A stretch of DNA of 64,000 nt from Megasphaera hominis. GTDB taxonomy: Bacteria; Bacillota; Negativicutes; Veillonellales; Megasphaeraceae. Location: positions 1-64,000 of the forward strand of contig NZ_JACOGK010000009.1 in NCBI RefSeq assembly GCF_014269395.1, read 5' to 3'. Positions 8,202 through 17,244 of this stretch are shown here, in pieces. Each line of letters starts with the position of its first letter. The stretch's first letter is position 1. The position numbers and the translations under genes were made by a program. The notes below the pieces were generated by a model. That model worked only from the letters and a program-made list of their open reading frames with translations, had not been told where the DNA came from and made no database searches.

Positions 8202-10259
8202 ATGAACAAAAAGAACAAACGGAGTATCTGGCTCATGGTAGTTGCCATTTTTATAGGCCTCCTGTGCAGTATATATCTCTGTATGGAACGGAATCAGGTG
8301 GAAACAGACACCATGTCTATTGAGCAAGCCCTCGATTACGACGCTGTCGTCGTCATGGGTTTGAACGATGGCTATGATCTGGATACGATTCTGCAAAAAT
8401 GCCGCGATGCCGGTATTACGAGTTTCACCATTTATGACACGACGCTGAACAAGATGACCCAGCGTGGTGAATGTTCACTCATTACGAAAATGGCCAGCGA
8501 GGTCTATTACCCCCAGTTTGGCCTGCGCAATGAAAACTACGAATATTACCTCATCGGTAAGCCGAAGAATCAAAATGATCTCTATTTTGATGAACTGACG
8601 GAAGATTTACAGACCCGTTTGGGCGCTAAAAACGCCGTAGTTATCGACAATCCCCAGTACCGTATCCTGGGCATTCACGGTGTCATGCCGGCCCTGGGCG
8701 AATTAAACCTGGGTATTATGTCGGCCGACGCCAACAAGATCGCCAAAGCCGGCTTCCACGTCATTTTACGGCCGACGAACTACAGCGATCCTACGCCGGA
8801 TAAGGTGGAAGCCTTCTTCCGTCGTGCTGACAAGATTAAGAATGTTTCGGGCGTCATGTTTGTCGGCAAGGAAGTCTTGGGCTACAGCCCGGACGCTGGC
8901 GAACGGAAAGGTCTCTTACAGCTTACAGCAGATCGTATGCTGGCCCGTCAGATGCCTTTCTACATGATCGAAGCAGCGGATCAGCTGCAGTATGACAAGC
9001 AAGATGGCATGTATGACTTGGCCGGTCTCATGCATTATGATACGGTCCGTGTCTATGCTATGTCGAAAGAAGAATTGGATAAGATTACGCCGGAAGAAGC
9101 GACGATGCGCTTCTATATCAGCGATTTGGAACGCAACGTGCGGGCTAATCTCTATCCTCTTTATAAGAAGCCCCTCCATGGCCAGTCTTTGACCGATACG
9201 AACCTCAACTACATTCACAACGTATCGACGAAGCTGAGCGAACGGGGCTATCACCTGGGCAAAGCATCGGTGATGCCGCTCTATTATCCAAATAAGCTGC
9301 TCCTGGCTATTACGGCAGCGGCTGCAGCCTGTGGCTTCGTCTTGCTCCTGAATCTCTTGCTGCCTCTTTCGAACCGCATCAACTACGGCCTTCTCGTCTT
9401 GGCCGTCCTCTTTGGTGCCGGTGGCGCCATGATTGCCAAGGGCGCTCTCTTCCTGCAGATGATGGCTGTAGGCTGTGCTGTTACGGCACCGTCGGCGGCG
9501 ATCCTCATTCTCCTCGACTACTGGAAGAGCCAGCACATCACGCAAAAGCTTGGCTATGGCCGGGTTATCCGTGATGGCACGCTGGGCCTCGCCGCAGCCG
9601 TGGGTATGTCCATGATTGGCGGCCTCTTCATTGCGGCCATGCTGGGAAATATCCGTTTCTTCATGGAATTTGATTACTATCGCGGCGTGAAGCTGACCTT
9701 CCTCTTGCCGCTCATTATCGTAGCCATCGGCTACGTACGCCGCTTCCCTGTTATGGGCCGGCAGCTGGCAACGCCAGCAGATTTTACGGAATTCGTACGG
9801 AAATTCCTCAATATTCCTATCCGCATGGGAACGCTCATCCTCGTAGGCTTCCTCGGTCTGGTAGCGATTATTTTCGTCGGCCGCAGTGGCCACACATCGG
9901 GCGTGCCTGTACCGGGCTTTGAAGTGGTCATGCGCCGCTTCCTGGAAAATGCCATGTATGCCCGGCCGCGGGAAAAGGAATTTCTCGTCGGTCATCCGGC
10001 CTTTTTCCTCCTCGTGGCAGCTATTTACCGTAAATGGCCACAGCTGCTGCATTTCTTCTTAGTCATTGCCTCGGTTATCGGCGTCGGTTCTATGGTAGAA
10101 ACCTTTGCCCATATCCGTACGCCTTTCCTCATGTCCTTTATCCGCGGCCTCGACGGCTGGGCAGTAGGCACGGTCCTGGGGATTCTCCTCATTTGTGCCA
10201 TTGCCATTTTCCAGTATGTAACGACCTGGCTCGGAAAGCGGGTGGACACGCGTGACTAA
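8202..10259 (+). CDS. DUF5693 family multi-pass membrane protein
   Basis: A 685-residue protein. After one N-terminal membrane helix (SIWLMVVAIFIGLLCSIYL), an extracytoplasmic region of about 330 residues follows, with a possible barrel-like LxxxGFHVILRPTNYSDP segment. From about residue 365 there are eight or more hydrophobic helices (LLLAITAAAAACGFVLLLNL onward). The arrangement fits DUF5693, which is commonly encoded next to csaB in Firmicutes. The gene overlaps csaB by 8 bp, so the two are probably co-translated and may build or export the pyruvylated wall polymer; that job is inferred. Confidence 0.7.
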   Translation: MNKKNKRSIWLMVVAIFIGLLCSIYLCMERNQVETDTMSIEQALDYDAVVVMGLNDGYDLDTILQKCRDAGITSFTIYDTTLNKMTQRGECSLITKMASEVYYPQFGLRNENYEYYLIGKPKNQNDLYFDELTEDLQTRLGAKNAVVIDNPQYRILGIHGVMPALGELNLGIMSADANKIAKAGFHVILRPTNYSDPTPDKVEAFFRRADKIKNVSGVMFVGKEVLGYSPDAGERKGLLQLTADRMLARQMPFYMIEAADQLQYDKQDGMYDLAGLMHYDTVRVYAMSKEELDKITPEEATMRFYISDLERNVRANLYPLYKKPLHGQSLTDTNLNYIHNVSTKLSERGYHLGKASVMPLYYPNKLLLAITAAAAACGFVLLLNLLLPLSNRINYGLLVLAVLFGAGGAMIAKGALFLQMMAVGCAVTAPSAAILILLDYWKSQHITQKLGYGRVIRDGTLGLAAAVGMSMIGGLFIAAMLGNIRFFMEFDYYRGVKLTFLLPLIIVAIGYVRRFPVMGRQLATPADFTEFVRKFLNIPIRMGTLILVGFLGLVAIIFVGRSGHTSGVPVPGFEVVMRRFLENAMYARPREKEFLVGHPAFFLLVAAIYRKWPQLLHFFLVIASVIGVGSMVETFAHIRTPFLMSFIRGLDGWAVGTVLGILLICAIAIFQYVTTWLGKRVDTRD

Positions 10260-11355
10260 GATTGTCATTTCCGGTTATTACGGCTTTGCCAACGCTGGCG
10301 ACGAAGCTATGCTGGCAGCCTTAATCGGCTCCCTGAAAGACCTCATGCCGCAGGCGGAGATTACCGTCATTACGGGCAATTCCCAGCTAACCCGGGAAAA
10401 CCATCACGTACGGACTGTGCATCGTTTGAATTTGCCGGGTATTGCTGCTGCCCTGAGCCGGTCGGACCTGCTCATCAGTGGCGGCGGCAGCCTGCTGCAG
10501 GACGTAACTAGTACGCGCAGCCTCTATTATTATCTTCTTATTATGCGTATGGCCCTCTTTTTTCACGTACCGGTCATGCTGTATGCCCAGGGTATTGGCC
10601 CTGTGCGGCAGCCCAAGGCGCGGGCAGCTGTGCGCAAGGTGTTGCAGCGCGTCCAGATGGTCAGCGTCCGTGATAAGGATTCGAAAGGGGAGCTCGAACG
10701 CATGGGCGTTACGAAACCGCCGATCCACGTAACAGCCGATGCAGTGCTTTCCATTCATCCGGCCGATACGAAGGTAGGCTATTACCTCTTGAAACAGGCC
10801 GGCATCGATGGTGTCGGCGGCCGTATCGGTATTGCCGTGCGCAACTGGCAGAATCTGACCCGCTTTAAGGATGAGATTGCCAAGGCGGCAGATGTGCTCG
10901 TACAAAAAACGGGAGCCCGTATCATTTTCATCCCTATGCAGTATCCGGCTGACGTCGAAGCCGGTGCCGATATTGCGTCGCGCATGCACGAGCCGGCAAC
11001 GGTCCTCAAGGCGAGTTACAATACGGTCGAGTTCATGGCACTCATGGGCTGTATGGACGCGGTCATTGCCAACCGTCTTCACGCCCTGGTTTTTGCATCC
11101 ATTATGGGCGTGCCAGTCACGTCGATTTCCTATGATCCGAAAATCGACAGCTTTATCGACGCTATAGGGGAGCACCTCTGTGGCACGATGGAAACAGTGA
11201 CAGCGCAAGGGCTCGTAGACGATGTTTTGAAAAAACTGAGTCAGCACGGCATTTCGGCTGGCGTAAAAGGACAGCTCAATCACTTGCGCCGTCAGTCTAT
11301 GCGCAACGCCACGCTGGCCTTACAAGTAATAGAAAAAGAAAACAAGCGGTCCTGA
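10252..11355 (+). CDS. csaB: Polysaccharide pyruvyl transferase CsaB
   Basis: A 367-residue enzyme expected to transfer pyruvate ketals from phosphoenolpyruvate onto a secondary cell-wall polymer, the ligand that retains S-layer-homology (SLH) proteins. Characteristic blocks are ISGYYGFANAGDEAML at the N-terminus, ISGGGSLLQDVTS, MLYAQGIGPV, VTADAVLS and the late NRLHALVFASIMGVP. It starts at a GTG overlapping the DUF5693 stop by 8 bp. In Negativicutes SLH-type porins tether the outer membrane to peptidoglycan, so this gene may serve envelope attachment. Confidence 0.9.
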   Translation: MTKIVISGYYGFANAGDEAMLAALIGSLKDLMPQAEITVITGNSQLTRENHHVRTVHRLNLPGIAAALSRSDLLISGGGSLLQDVTSTRSLYYYLLIMRMALFFHVPVMLYAQGIGPVRQPKARAAVRKVLQRVQMVSVRDKDSKGELERMGVTKPPIHVTADAVLSIHPADTKVGYYLLKQAGIDGVGGRIGIAVRNWQNLTRFKDEIAKAADVLVQKTGARIIFIPMQYPADVEAGADIASRMHEPATVLKASYNTVEFMALMGCMDAVIANRLHALVFASIMGVPVTSISYDPKIDSFIDAIGEHLCGTMETVTAQGLVDDVLKKLSQHGISAGVKGQLNHLRRQSMRNATLALQVIEKENKRS

Positions 11356-11374
11356 AGCGCTGGACAGATTTGAG

Positions 11375-11403
11375 AAACAGCGATTTGCAGGCCGCTGTTT
11401 TTC
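11375..11403 (+). terminator. Terminator after csaB
   Basis: AAACAGCG and CGCTGTTT pair (8 bp) and are followed by T-rich sequence. The hairpin overlaps the -35 region of the ftsE promoter. Confidence 0.7.
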
Positions 11404-11412
11404 GTATATAAT
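11384..11412 (+). promoter_or_regulatory. Promoter of the ftsEX unit
   Basis: TTGCAG or TTTGCA as -35, a 16-17 bp spacer and a consensus TATAAT at 11407-11412. The ftsE ATG is 70 bp downstream. Confidence 0.65.
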
Positions 11413-11481
11413 AGTAGATGTCTGAAAAAATCTCGGACCCTGTAGCTGGCTGGGTCGAGGAAAAGAGGAATCACAGAAAAC

Positions 11482-12168
11482 ATGATTTATTTCAAGAATG
11501 TATCGAAGGTCTATGACAACGGTTCCGTTGCCTTGGATCACGCCAATGTGCATATTAAAAAAGGCGAGTTCGTCTTCGTTGTCGGTGCCAGTGGTGCCGG
11601 CAAGTCGACGTTCATTAAGCTTCTGGACCATGAAGAGCTGCCAACGGAAGGCACGGTTATCGTCGATGGCATTGACGTAACCAAGCTGCGCAAGGGCCGT
11701 GTGCCCTATTTGCGGCGCCGTATGGGCATTGTCTTCCAGGACTTCCGTCTCCTGCCCAATAAGACGGCTGAAGAAAACGTAGCCTTTGCCATGGAAGTTA
11801 TTGAAGCACCACGGCGGCTTATTAAGGAACGGGTGCGTAACGTACTCGATCTGGTTGGCCTCGTAGGCAAAGCCGATGCCCTGCCGAAGAATCTGAGCGG
11901 CGGCGAACAGCAACGTGTCGCTATTGCCCGGGCCATTGTCAACCGGCCGCTCCTCCTCATTGCCGATGAACCGACAGGGAACCTCGATCCGGAAACGTCC
12001 AAGGGGATAATGGAAATTTTCACCAAGATTAATCACATGGGCACGACGGTCGTCATGGTAACACACGATCAGACCCTGGTCGACATGATGAATAAGCGCG
12101 TTATTGAAATTGTCGACGGCAAGATTGTCCGCGACGTACAGCAGGGAGGTTACGACTATGAAGATTAG
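11482..12168 (+). CDS. ftsE: Cell-division ABC ATPase FtsE
   Basis: A 228-residue ABC ATPase. Walker A is GASGAGKST, the Q-loop region is [12 protein letters not shown], the signature is LSGGEQQR and Walker B is [12 protein letters not shown], with the switch histidine in VMVTHDQ. With FtsX it transmits a signal across the membrane to activate a periplasmic amidase activator. The stop lies 11 bp inside ftsX, and the M23 protein follows at once, matching the FtsEX-hydrolase logic. Confidence 0.96.
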   Translation: MIYFKNVSKVYDNGSVALDHANVHIKKGEFVFVVGASGAGKSTFIKLLDHEELPTEGTVIVDGIDVTKLRKGRVPYLRRRMGIVFQDFRLLPNKTAEENVAFAMEVIEAPRRLIKERVRNVLDLVGLVGKADALPKNLSGGEQQRVAIARAIVNRPLLLIADEPTGNLDPETSKGIMEIFTKINHMGTTVVMVTHDQTLVDMMNKRVIEIVDGKIVRDVQQGGYDYED

Positions 12169-13045
12169 AACGATGCGCTACTACCTCTCTGAAGCGTTCA
12201 CGTCCTTTTGGCGTAACAGCTTTATGTCCATCGCGTCTATTGCGACGGTGGCCGTTTCTTTCTTCGTCCTAGGCCTTTTCCTGATTATGGTCGCGAATTT
12301 GGACTATTTTGCCGATAATCTGGAAAACCAGGTACAGATCAGCGTTTATTTGAAGGACGGCCTGACGACAGACCAGGTCATGAGTGTTGGCAAGCGGCTG
12401 AAAGAACTGCCAGACGTGAAGTCCATCGAATTTACCAATAAAGATCAGGCCATGGACAAGCTGAAGGAACGGATGAAAGATCAGCCGGGGATCCTTGACG
12501 CCCTCGATGGCAAAAACCCCTTGCCTACATCGTATACGCTGACCCTGAATAATCCGGAACAGGTGCGTAAGACGGCAGAAGTCGTAGGCGAGTACAAAGA
12601 AGTAGAAAGTACCCACTACGGTCAGGAAATCATTGAGCAGCTCTTCCAGGTGGCGACGATCATCCGCTGGGGCGGCATTGCGCTCATCATTTTCCTCACC
12701 TTTGCAACCTTATTTATTATTTCTAACACGATCCGCCTGACTGTATTTGCCCGGCGCCGGGAAATCGGCATCATGAAATACGTCGGTGCGACGAACTGGT
12801 TTATCCGCTGGCCGTTCCTCTTGGAAGGCTTGCTCCTCGGTTTCATTGGCGGCCTCATTGCCGATTTAGCCCTGGTCCAGTTCTATGAATTTACGGTGGC
12901 AACGATTCACCGGACCCTGGCCTTCTTACCTTTGGTCAGCCCGTACCCATTCATGTATCAGGCCAGCGCCATTATCCTCGTTATCAGCATGATCATCGGG
13001 GCTATTGGCAGTACCATTTCTTTGAAACGTTATATGAAGGTGTGA
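12158..13045 (+). CDS. ftsX: Cell-division permease FtsX
   Basis: A 295-residue partner of FtsE. The first membrane helix is near residues 22-45, followed by a large extracytoplasmic domain (QVQISVYLKDGLTTDQVM, YKEVESTHYGQEIIEQL) and three C-terminal helices. The ATG at 12158 with GGGAGG upstream is preferred to an in-frame start at 12104 inside ftsE. The external domain is expected to bind the downstream coiled-coil hydrolase activator. Confidence 0.95.
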   Translation: MKIRTMRYYLSEAFTSFWRNSFMSIASIATVAVSFFVLGLFLIMVANLDYFADNLENQVQISVYLKDGLTTDQVMSVGKRLKELPDVKSIEFTNKDQAMDKLKERMKDQPGILDALDGKNPLPTSYTLTLNNPEQVRKTAEVVGEYKEVESTHYGQEIIEQLFQVATIIRWGGIALIIFLTFATLFIISNTIRLTVFARRREIGIMKYVGATNWFIRWPFLLEGLLLGFIGGLIADLALVQFYEFTVATIHRTLAFLPLVSPYPFMYQASAIILVISMIIGAIGSTISLKRYMKV

Positions 13046-13049
13046 TGTC

Positions 13050-14270
13050 ATGCAGACTGTAAGCTACAAGAAATCCCTGTTGGCCATCCTGGCAGCGCTT
13101 TGCCTGATGAATCCGGCCTGGGCGGTTCTCGCAGAAGACGAAGATCTGCAGAATCAGCTCTCGACGGTGCAGAGCCAGATGAACGAACAGGCACAAAAGA
13201 AGAACGAAGCCGAAGCCGTTATTGGCAACGTCTTTGAAAAGCTGCGGGTTATCCAGGAAAGCCTGGATGCAGCCCGGGCAGAATATAAGAATATTTCTGA
13301 TCAGCTGGCAGAAACGGATAAGCAGATCGTCAAGACACAGGGGGAACTGGAAAAAGCCCAGACCCATTTGGCCAGCCGTGAACAGGTCCTGAGCCGGCGT
13401 ATTCGTGATATTTATATGCACGGCCAGCTGAATTATCTTGACGTCGTCGTAGGCGCTAAGGATTTTGACGATTTTGCCAATCGCATCGAACTCTTGCGAC
13501 GCATTGTCAATTCCGATTTAGAGCTCATTACTTCCATCCGGGAAGAACAGGCTCAGATTGCCTCGGCCAAAGCGGCGCTGGAAGAGCAGCGGGCCCAGCA
13601 GGCGAAGCTGAAGGATGAAGCCGCAGCCAAACAGGCAGAAATTGAGAAACATAAGGCCGAACAGCAGGCCATCCTGGCAAAGGCTGAAAGCGATAAGGCT
13701 ACGGCTGAAGAAGCGTACAAGGAATTGGAAGCATCGTCCAACCAGATTGCCCAGACCTTGCGTGACCGTGCCGCAGCCCGACAGGCCGCAGCCGCCGCAG
13801 CAGCGGCGGCTCAGGCCCAGGCTGATAGCTCTAGCTCCGGTGGCAGCGTCGACAGCAGCAATGATGCTTACCAGCCCGTCAGCGGCACCGGGGCTCTTAT
13901 GTGGCCGGTAAACGGCGTCATTACGTCGCCCTTTGGCTACCGTACCCATCCGATCTTTGGCCGCCAGATTCTCCATTCGGGTATCGATATCGGTGTTGAC
14001 TATGGCACGCCGGTTCATGCAGCTGATTCGGGTGTCGTCGTTGAAGCCGGCTGGATCAGCGGCTACGGCTATGGCGTTGTCATCGACCACGGCAATGGCC
14101 TGTCGACACTCTACGGTCATAACGAATCGTTGGCCGTATCGTCAGGGCAGACCGTTTCCAAAGGCCAGGTTATTGCCTACGCCGGTTCTACAGGGAACTC
14201 GACAGGGCCGCACGTTCACTTTGAAGTGCGCTCCAATGGCGAACCGGTTGACCCCATGGGCTATTTATAA
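13050..14270 (+). CDS. EnvC/PcsB-like coiled-coil M23 peptidase
   Basis: A 406-residue exported protein with a signal peptide (LLAILAALCLMNPAWAVLA), about 220 residues of heptad-rich coiled coil (LQNQLSTVQSQMNEQ onward), a Ser/Gly linker and a C-terminal LytM/M23 domain. Zinc ligands appear intact: H and D in LHSGIDIG, and HVH in GPHVHFEV. It could therefore be an active endopeptidase rather than a purely regulatory EnvC. It starts four bases after ftsX, and FtsEX probably drives it during septal or lateral wall cleavage. Confidence 0.92.
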   Translation: MQTVSYKKSLLAILAALCLMNPAWAVLAEDEDLQNQLSTVQSQMNEQAQKKNEAEAVIGNVFEKLRVIQESLDAARAEYKNISDQLAETDKQIVKTQGELEKAQTHLASREQVLSRRIRDIYMHGQLNYLDVVVGAKDFDDFANRIELLRRIVNSDLELITSIREEQAQIASAKAALEEQRAQQAKLKDEAAAKQAEIEKHKAEQQAILAKAESDKATAEEAYKELEASSNQIAQTLRDRAAARQAAAAAAAAAQAQADSSSSGGSVDSSNDAYQPVSGTGALMWPVNGVITSPFGYRTHPIFGRQILHSGIDIGVDYGTPVHAADSGVVVEAGWISGYGYGVVIDHGNGLSTLYGHNESLAVSSGQTVSKGQVIAYAGSTGNSTGPHVHFEVRSNGEPVDPMGYL

Positions 14271-14288
14271 GACCAGAAGGAGGCCTTT

Positions 14289-15452
14289 ATGAGTACACTA
14301 CATGAAAAACGAAAGAGCTGGATAAAAAAACTGACTGAAGCCATTTCTTGGGCGTTGCTCACGGTGGCATGCAGTTTTCTCCTGCTCGCAGGCCTCTTTG
14401 CCTACTATACAGGTTCGCCGACGGGGTTCATCAAGTTTTTCCGTACGCTCCACCTGGTAGAAACGAATTATCCCGGTGCAGTGGATAAACAGGAACTTCT
14501 GAACGGTGCCCTTGAAGGCATCGTCAGTAAGCTCGGCGACAAGCACAGCATTTATCTCGACGGCGATGATTTCCAGGCCTTTTCTGACGAAACGTCAGGC
14601 TCCTATGCCGGTGTCGGTGTCTATATCGGTACCAGTGATGACGGTGTCCTCGTAGCCGGCGTCATGGACGATAGTCCCGCCCAGGCAGCGGGCTTGCAGC
14701 GTGGCGATTTGATTCTTGCCGTCGATGGCAAGCCGACGCAGGGCATGCCTTTAGAAGACGTATCGAAGGCCGTCCGCGGTCCTGAAGGAACGAGCGTCAC
14801 CTTGACGATTGGCCGCGACGGCACGACACAGGACTATACGATCGAACGGAAGAAGATAAAAATTCAGACCGTAGCCGGTCATATGGTAGAAGGCACGAAC
14901 ATTGGCTATATCCGCGTCGCTGTCTTTAGCGAAAATACTGGCGAAGAATTTACGAAGGAATTTCAGCGCCTCAAAGGTGAAGGCATGCAAAAGATGATCC
15001 TGGACCTGCGCAATAACCCAGGGGGACTTGTCGATCAGGCCGTCGCCGTGTGCAACAATTTCGTACCGCCTGACAGCGTCATCGTTTCCTTTACGTCCCG
15101 TTCGGGCGAAGAATCGGAATACAAGGCTGACGGGACAGACGAACGGATTCCCATGGTGGTCCTCATCAATGGCAATTCAGCCAGTGCCTCGGAAATCGTG
15201 GCTGGCTGCATTCAGGATTTGAAACTCGGCACCATTGTCGGCACGAAGAGCTACGGCAAGGGTACCGTCCAGGGCGTATATCCCCTCGATAAGGCCGGGG
15301 CCTTGAAGCTGACCGTGGCCAAATACAAGACGACCAACGGCAGGGAAATTGACGGTGTCGGCATCGTGCCCGATGTAGAAGTCAATTTGGAACCGAACGA
15401 TACGACAGATTTGCAGTATCAAAAAGCCTTGGAAATCTTGGAAAATAAATAA
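14289..15452 (+). CDS. C-terminal processing protease CtpA (S41)
   Basis: A 387-residue membrane-anchored serine protease. One N-terminal helix (ALLTVACSFLLLAGLFAYY) precedes a PDZ domain (GVLVAGVMDDSPAQAAGLQRGD) and the S41 catalytic domain. The Ser/Lys dyad is visible as NGNSASASE (Ser near residue 297) and GTKSYGKGTVQG (Lys near 324). An AGGAGG site precedes the ATG. Lying behind an M23 hydrolase, it may control wall-hydrolase levels, as CtpA/Prc proteases do elsewhere. Confidence 0.94.
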   Translation: MSTLHEKRKSWIKKLTEAISWALLTVACSFLLLAGLFAYYTGSPTGFIKFFRTLHLVETNYPGAVDKQELLNGALEGIVSKLGDKHSIYLDGDDFQAFSDETSGSYAGVGVYIGTSDDGVLVAGVMDDSPAQAAGLQRGDLILAVDGKPTQGMPLEDVSKAVRGPEGTSVTLTIGRDGTTQDYTIERKKIKIQTVAGHMVEGTNIGYIRVAVFSENTGEEFTKEFQRLKGEGMQKMILDLRNNPGGLVDQAVAVCNNFVPPDSVIVSFTSRSGEESEYKADGTDERIPMVVLINGNSASASEIVAGCIQDLKLGTIVGTKSYGKGTVQGVYPLDKAGALKLTVAKYKTTNGREIDGVGIVPDVEVNLEPNDTTDLQYQKALEILENK

Positions 15453-15458
15453 ATGCCC

Positions 15459-15487
15459 TTGCCAAAGTCAGGGAAAACAGGTAGAAT
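15459..15487 (+). promoter_or_regulatory. Promoter of the obgE leader
   Basis: TTGCCA (15459-15464), 17 bp, TAGAAT (15482-15487). It begins seven bases after the ctpA stop, and the predicted start is near 15494. Confidence 0.6.
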
Positions 15488-15503
15488 AATTAGGATACTG
15501 AAA

Positions 15504-15574
15504 AAGTATACTAGATCATATCGGGACAGATAGACGAGGGACGTGGTATACTTATATTACCGCGTCCCTTTTTG
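15504..15574 (+). promoter_or_regulatory. Possible attenuator or short RNA upstream of obgE
   Basis: A strong terminator (AGGGACGTGGTA 15537-15548 pairing with TACCGCGTCCCT 15558-15569, then T5) lies between the promoter and obgE. AAGTATAC at 15504-15511 can instead pair with GTATACTT at 15546-15553, which would break the upper terminator stem. This is terminator/antiterminator geometry. The alternative is an approximately 80-nt sRNA. Confidence 0.5.
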
Positions 15575-15635
15575 TATTTCTTTTTTTAGAGCGTCCCAGG
15601 GATCGTTGGTTTCGTTTTTTATCATGAGGTGAACC

Positions 15636-16907
15636 ATGTTTATAGACAGAGCAAGAATATTTGTACAATCCGGCAGCGGTGGCGACGGCATGAGCAGCTT
15701 CCGCCACGAAAAGTTCGTACCCAAGGGTGGCCCGAACGGCGGTGACGGCGGCCAGGGCGGCAATGTCGTCCTCGTAGCCGACCGCAACGTCAATACCCTC
15801 GTCGACTTCCGCTACCGCCGGCTCTTCAAGGCTAAGCCCGGTGGCAAAGGCCAGGGGAGCAATAAATTCGGCCGCGATGCCGATGATTTGATCATTCCCG
15901 TACCGGTCGGTACACTTGTGCGCGAAGAAACGACGGGCGCCCTCATGGCGGATCTCCACGAAGATGGCCAGACGGCTATCGTTGCCAAAGGTGGCCGTGG
16001 CGGCCGCGGCAACTACCACTTCCGTACCAGTGCCAACCGGGCTCCGACCTTTGCCGAAAAAGGCGAACCGGGGGAAGAACGCTGGCTCAAGCTGGAACTG
16101 AAGGTTCTCGCTGATGTCGGCCTCATCGGTTATCCGAGCGTTGGCAAGTCGAGCATTTTGCGCTCCGTTTCGGCAGCCGAACCGGAAGTAGCAGCGTATC
16201 ATTTCACGACGCTCAACCCGATTCTGGGCGTCGTTACCCTTTCGGAAATGCGCAGCTTCGTCATGGCCGATATTCCGGGCCTCATCGAAGGGGCTGCCGA
16301 CGGTATTGGTCTGGGGCACGACTTCCTCCGTCATATTGAACGGACGAAAATCCTCATTCACGTTCTCGACGTTTCAGGGAGTGAAGAACGCGATCCCATC
16401 GAGGATTTCGAAAAGATCAACAAGGAACTGTCCCAGTACAGTGAAAGGCTGTCGAAGAAGCTTCAGATCGTAGTTGCTAATAAGATCGACCTCCTCGAAT
16501 CGGACGAACCGATGCAGCGTCTCCAAAAATATATGGATGAACGCCATATTGAAGTCTACCCGGTCTGCGCTGCGACAGGAGAAGGCTTGCCGGAGCTCAT
16601 GGAATACGTTTGGCAGGTCCTCGATACGTACGTAGAAGAACCGGAACAAAATACGGAAGAAGTAGTCTACAAGATGGAAGAAAAACCGGACTTCGAAGTG
16701 TCCCGCGACGACGACGGTGCCTTTGTCATTACCGGCCCGCGTATTGAACGGCTCGTGGCCATGACCAATTTCAACGACGACATGTCCTTACGCCGCTTCC
16801 AGCGTATTTGGCGCTATATGGAACTGGATAAGCTCCTGCGCAAGAATGGCATTGAAGAAGGCAATACGGTCCGCATTTATGGCATGGAATTTGAATATCA
16901 TCAGTAA
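15636..16907 (+). CDS. obgE: GTPase Obg/CgtA
   Basis: A 423-residue essential GTPase of 50S maturation and stress signalling. It has the glycine-rich Obg fold (residues 1-158: GGDGGQGGNV, GGRGGRGNYHF), a G domain with GYPSVGKSS, DIPGLIEGAA and NKID, and a C-terminal OCT domain ending GNTVRIYGMEFEY. Often obg follows rplU-rpmA, but those ribosomal genes are absent here. yhbY and the proline genes follow closely. Confidence 0.97.
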   Translation: MFIDRARIFVQSGSGGDGMSSFRHEKFVPKGGPNGGDGGQGGNVVLVADRNVNTLVDFRYRRLFKAKPGGKGQGSNKFGRDADDLIIPVPVGTLVREETTGALMADLHEDGQTAIVAKGGRGGRGNYHFRTSANRAPTFAEKGEPGEERWLKLELKVLADVGLIGYPSVGKSSILRSVSAAEPEVAAYHFTTLNPILGVVTLSEMRSFVMADIPGLIEGAADGIGLGHDFLRHIERTKILIHVLDVSGSEERDPIEDFEKINKELSQYSERLSKKLQIVVANKIDLLESDEPMQRLQKYMDERHIEVYPVCAATGEGLPELMEYVWQVLDTYVEEPEQNTEEVVYKMEEKPDFEVSRDDDGAFVITGPRIERLVAMTNFNDDMSLRRFQRIWRYMELDKLLRKNGIEEGNTVRIYGMEFEYHQ

Positions 16908-16939
16908 AGCACTGCTTTTATAGAAAGGAATTACCTATT

Positions 16940-17233
16940 GTGACAAGTAAAGATAAACGTACACTCAAAGCTCTGGCTTCGCAAATGCCGTCGGTCATCC
17001 AGATTGGCAAGGACGGCCTGAGCAATCCCGTCATCGACAGCGCCCGTGCAGCCATTACGGCGCGGGAACTGGTAAAGGCCCACGTCCTCAACAATGCTAA
17101 CCTGGATACACAGGAAACCATGGAAGACCTGGCCGATATGCTCGGTGCCGAACTGGTGCAGGTTATTGGCCATTACGGTGTACTTTTCAAGAAGAAGAAA
17201 GAAAAATCCCATTACGAATTTATTAAAGCCTAG
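16940..17233 (+). CDS. yhbY: YhbY-type CRM-domain RNA-binding protein
   Basis: A 97-residue single CRM domain (RTLKALASQMPSVIQIGKDG, ARELVKAHVLNN, ELVQVIGHYGVLFKKK). YhbY proteins associate with pre-50S ribosomes, consistent with its place behind obgE. It starts at a GTG behind AAAGGAA. Confidence 0.93.
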   Translation: MTSKDKRTLKALASQMPSVIQIGKDGLSNPVIDSARAAITARELVKAHVLNNANLDTQETMEDLADMLGAELVQVIGHYGVLFKKKKEKSHYEFIKA

Positions 17234-17244
17234 GAAGTGATCTC

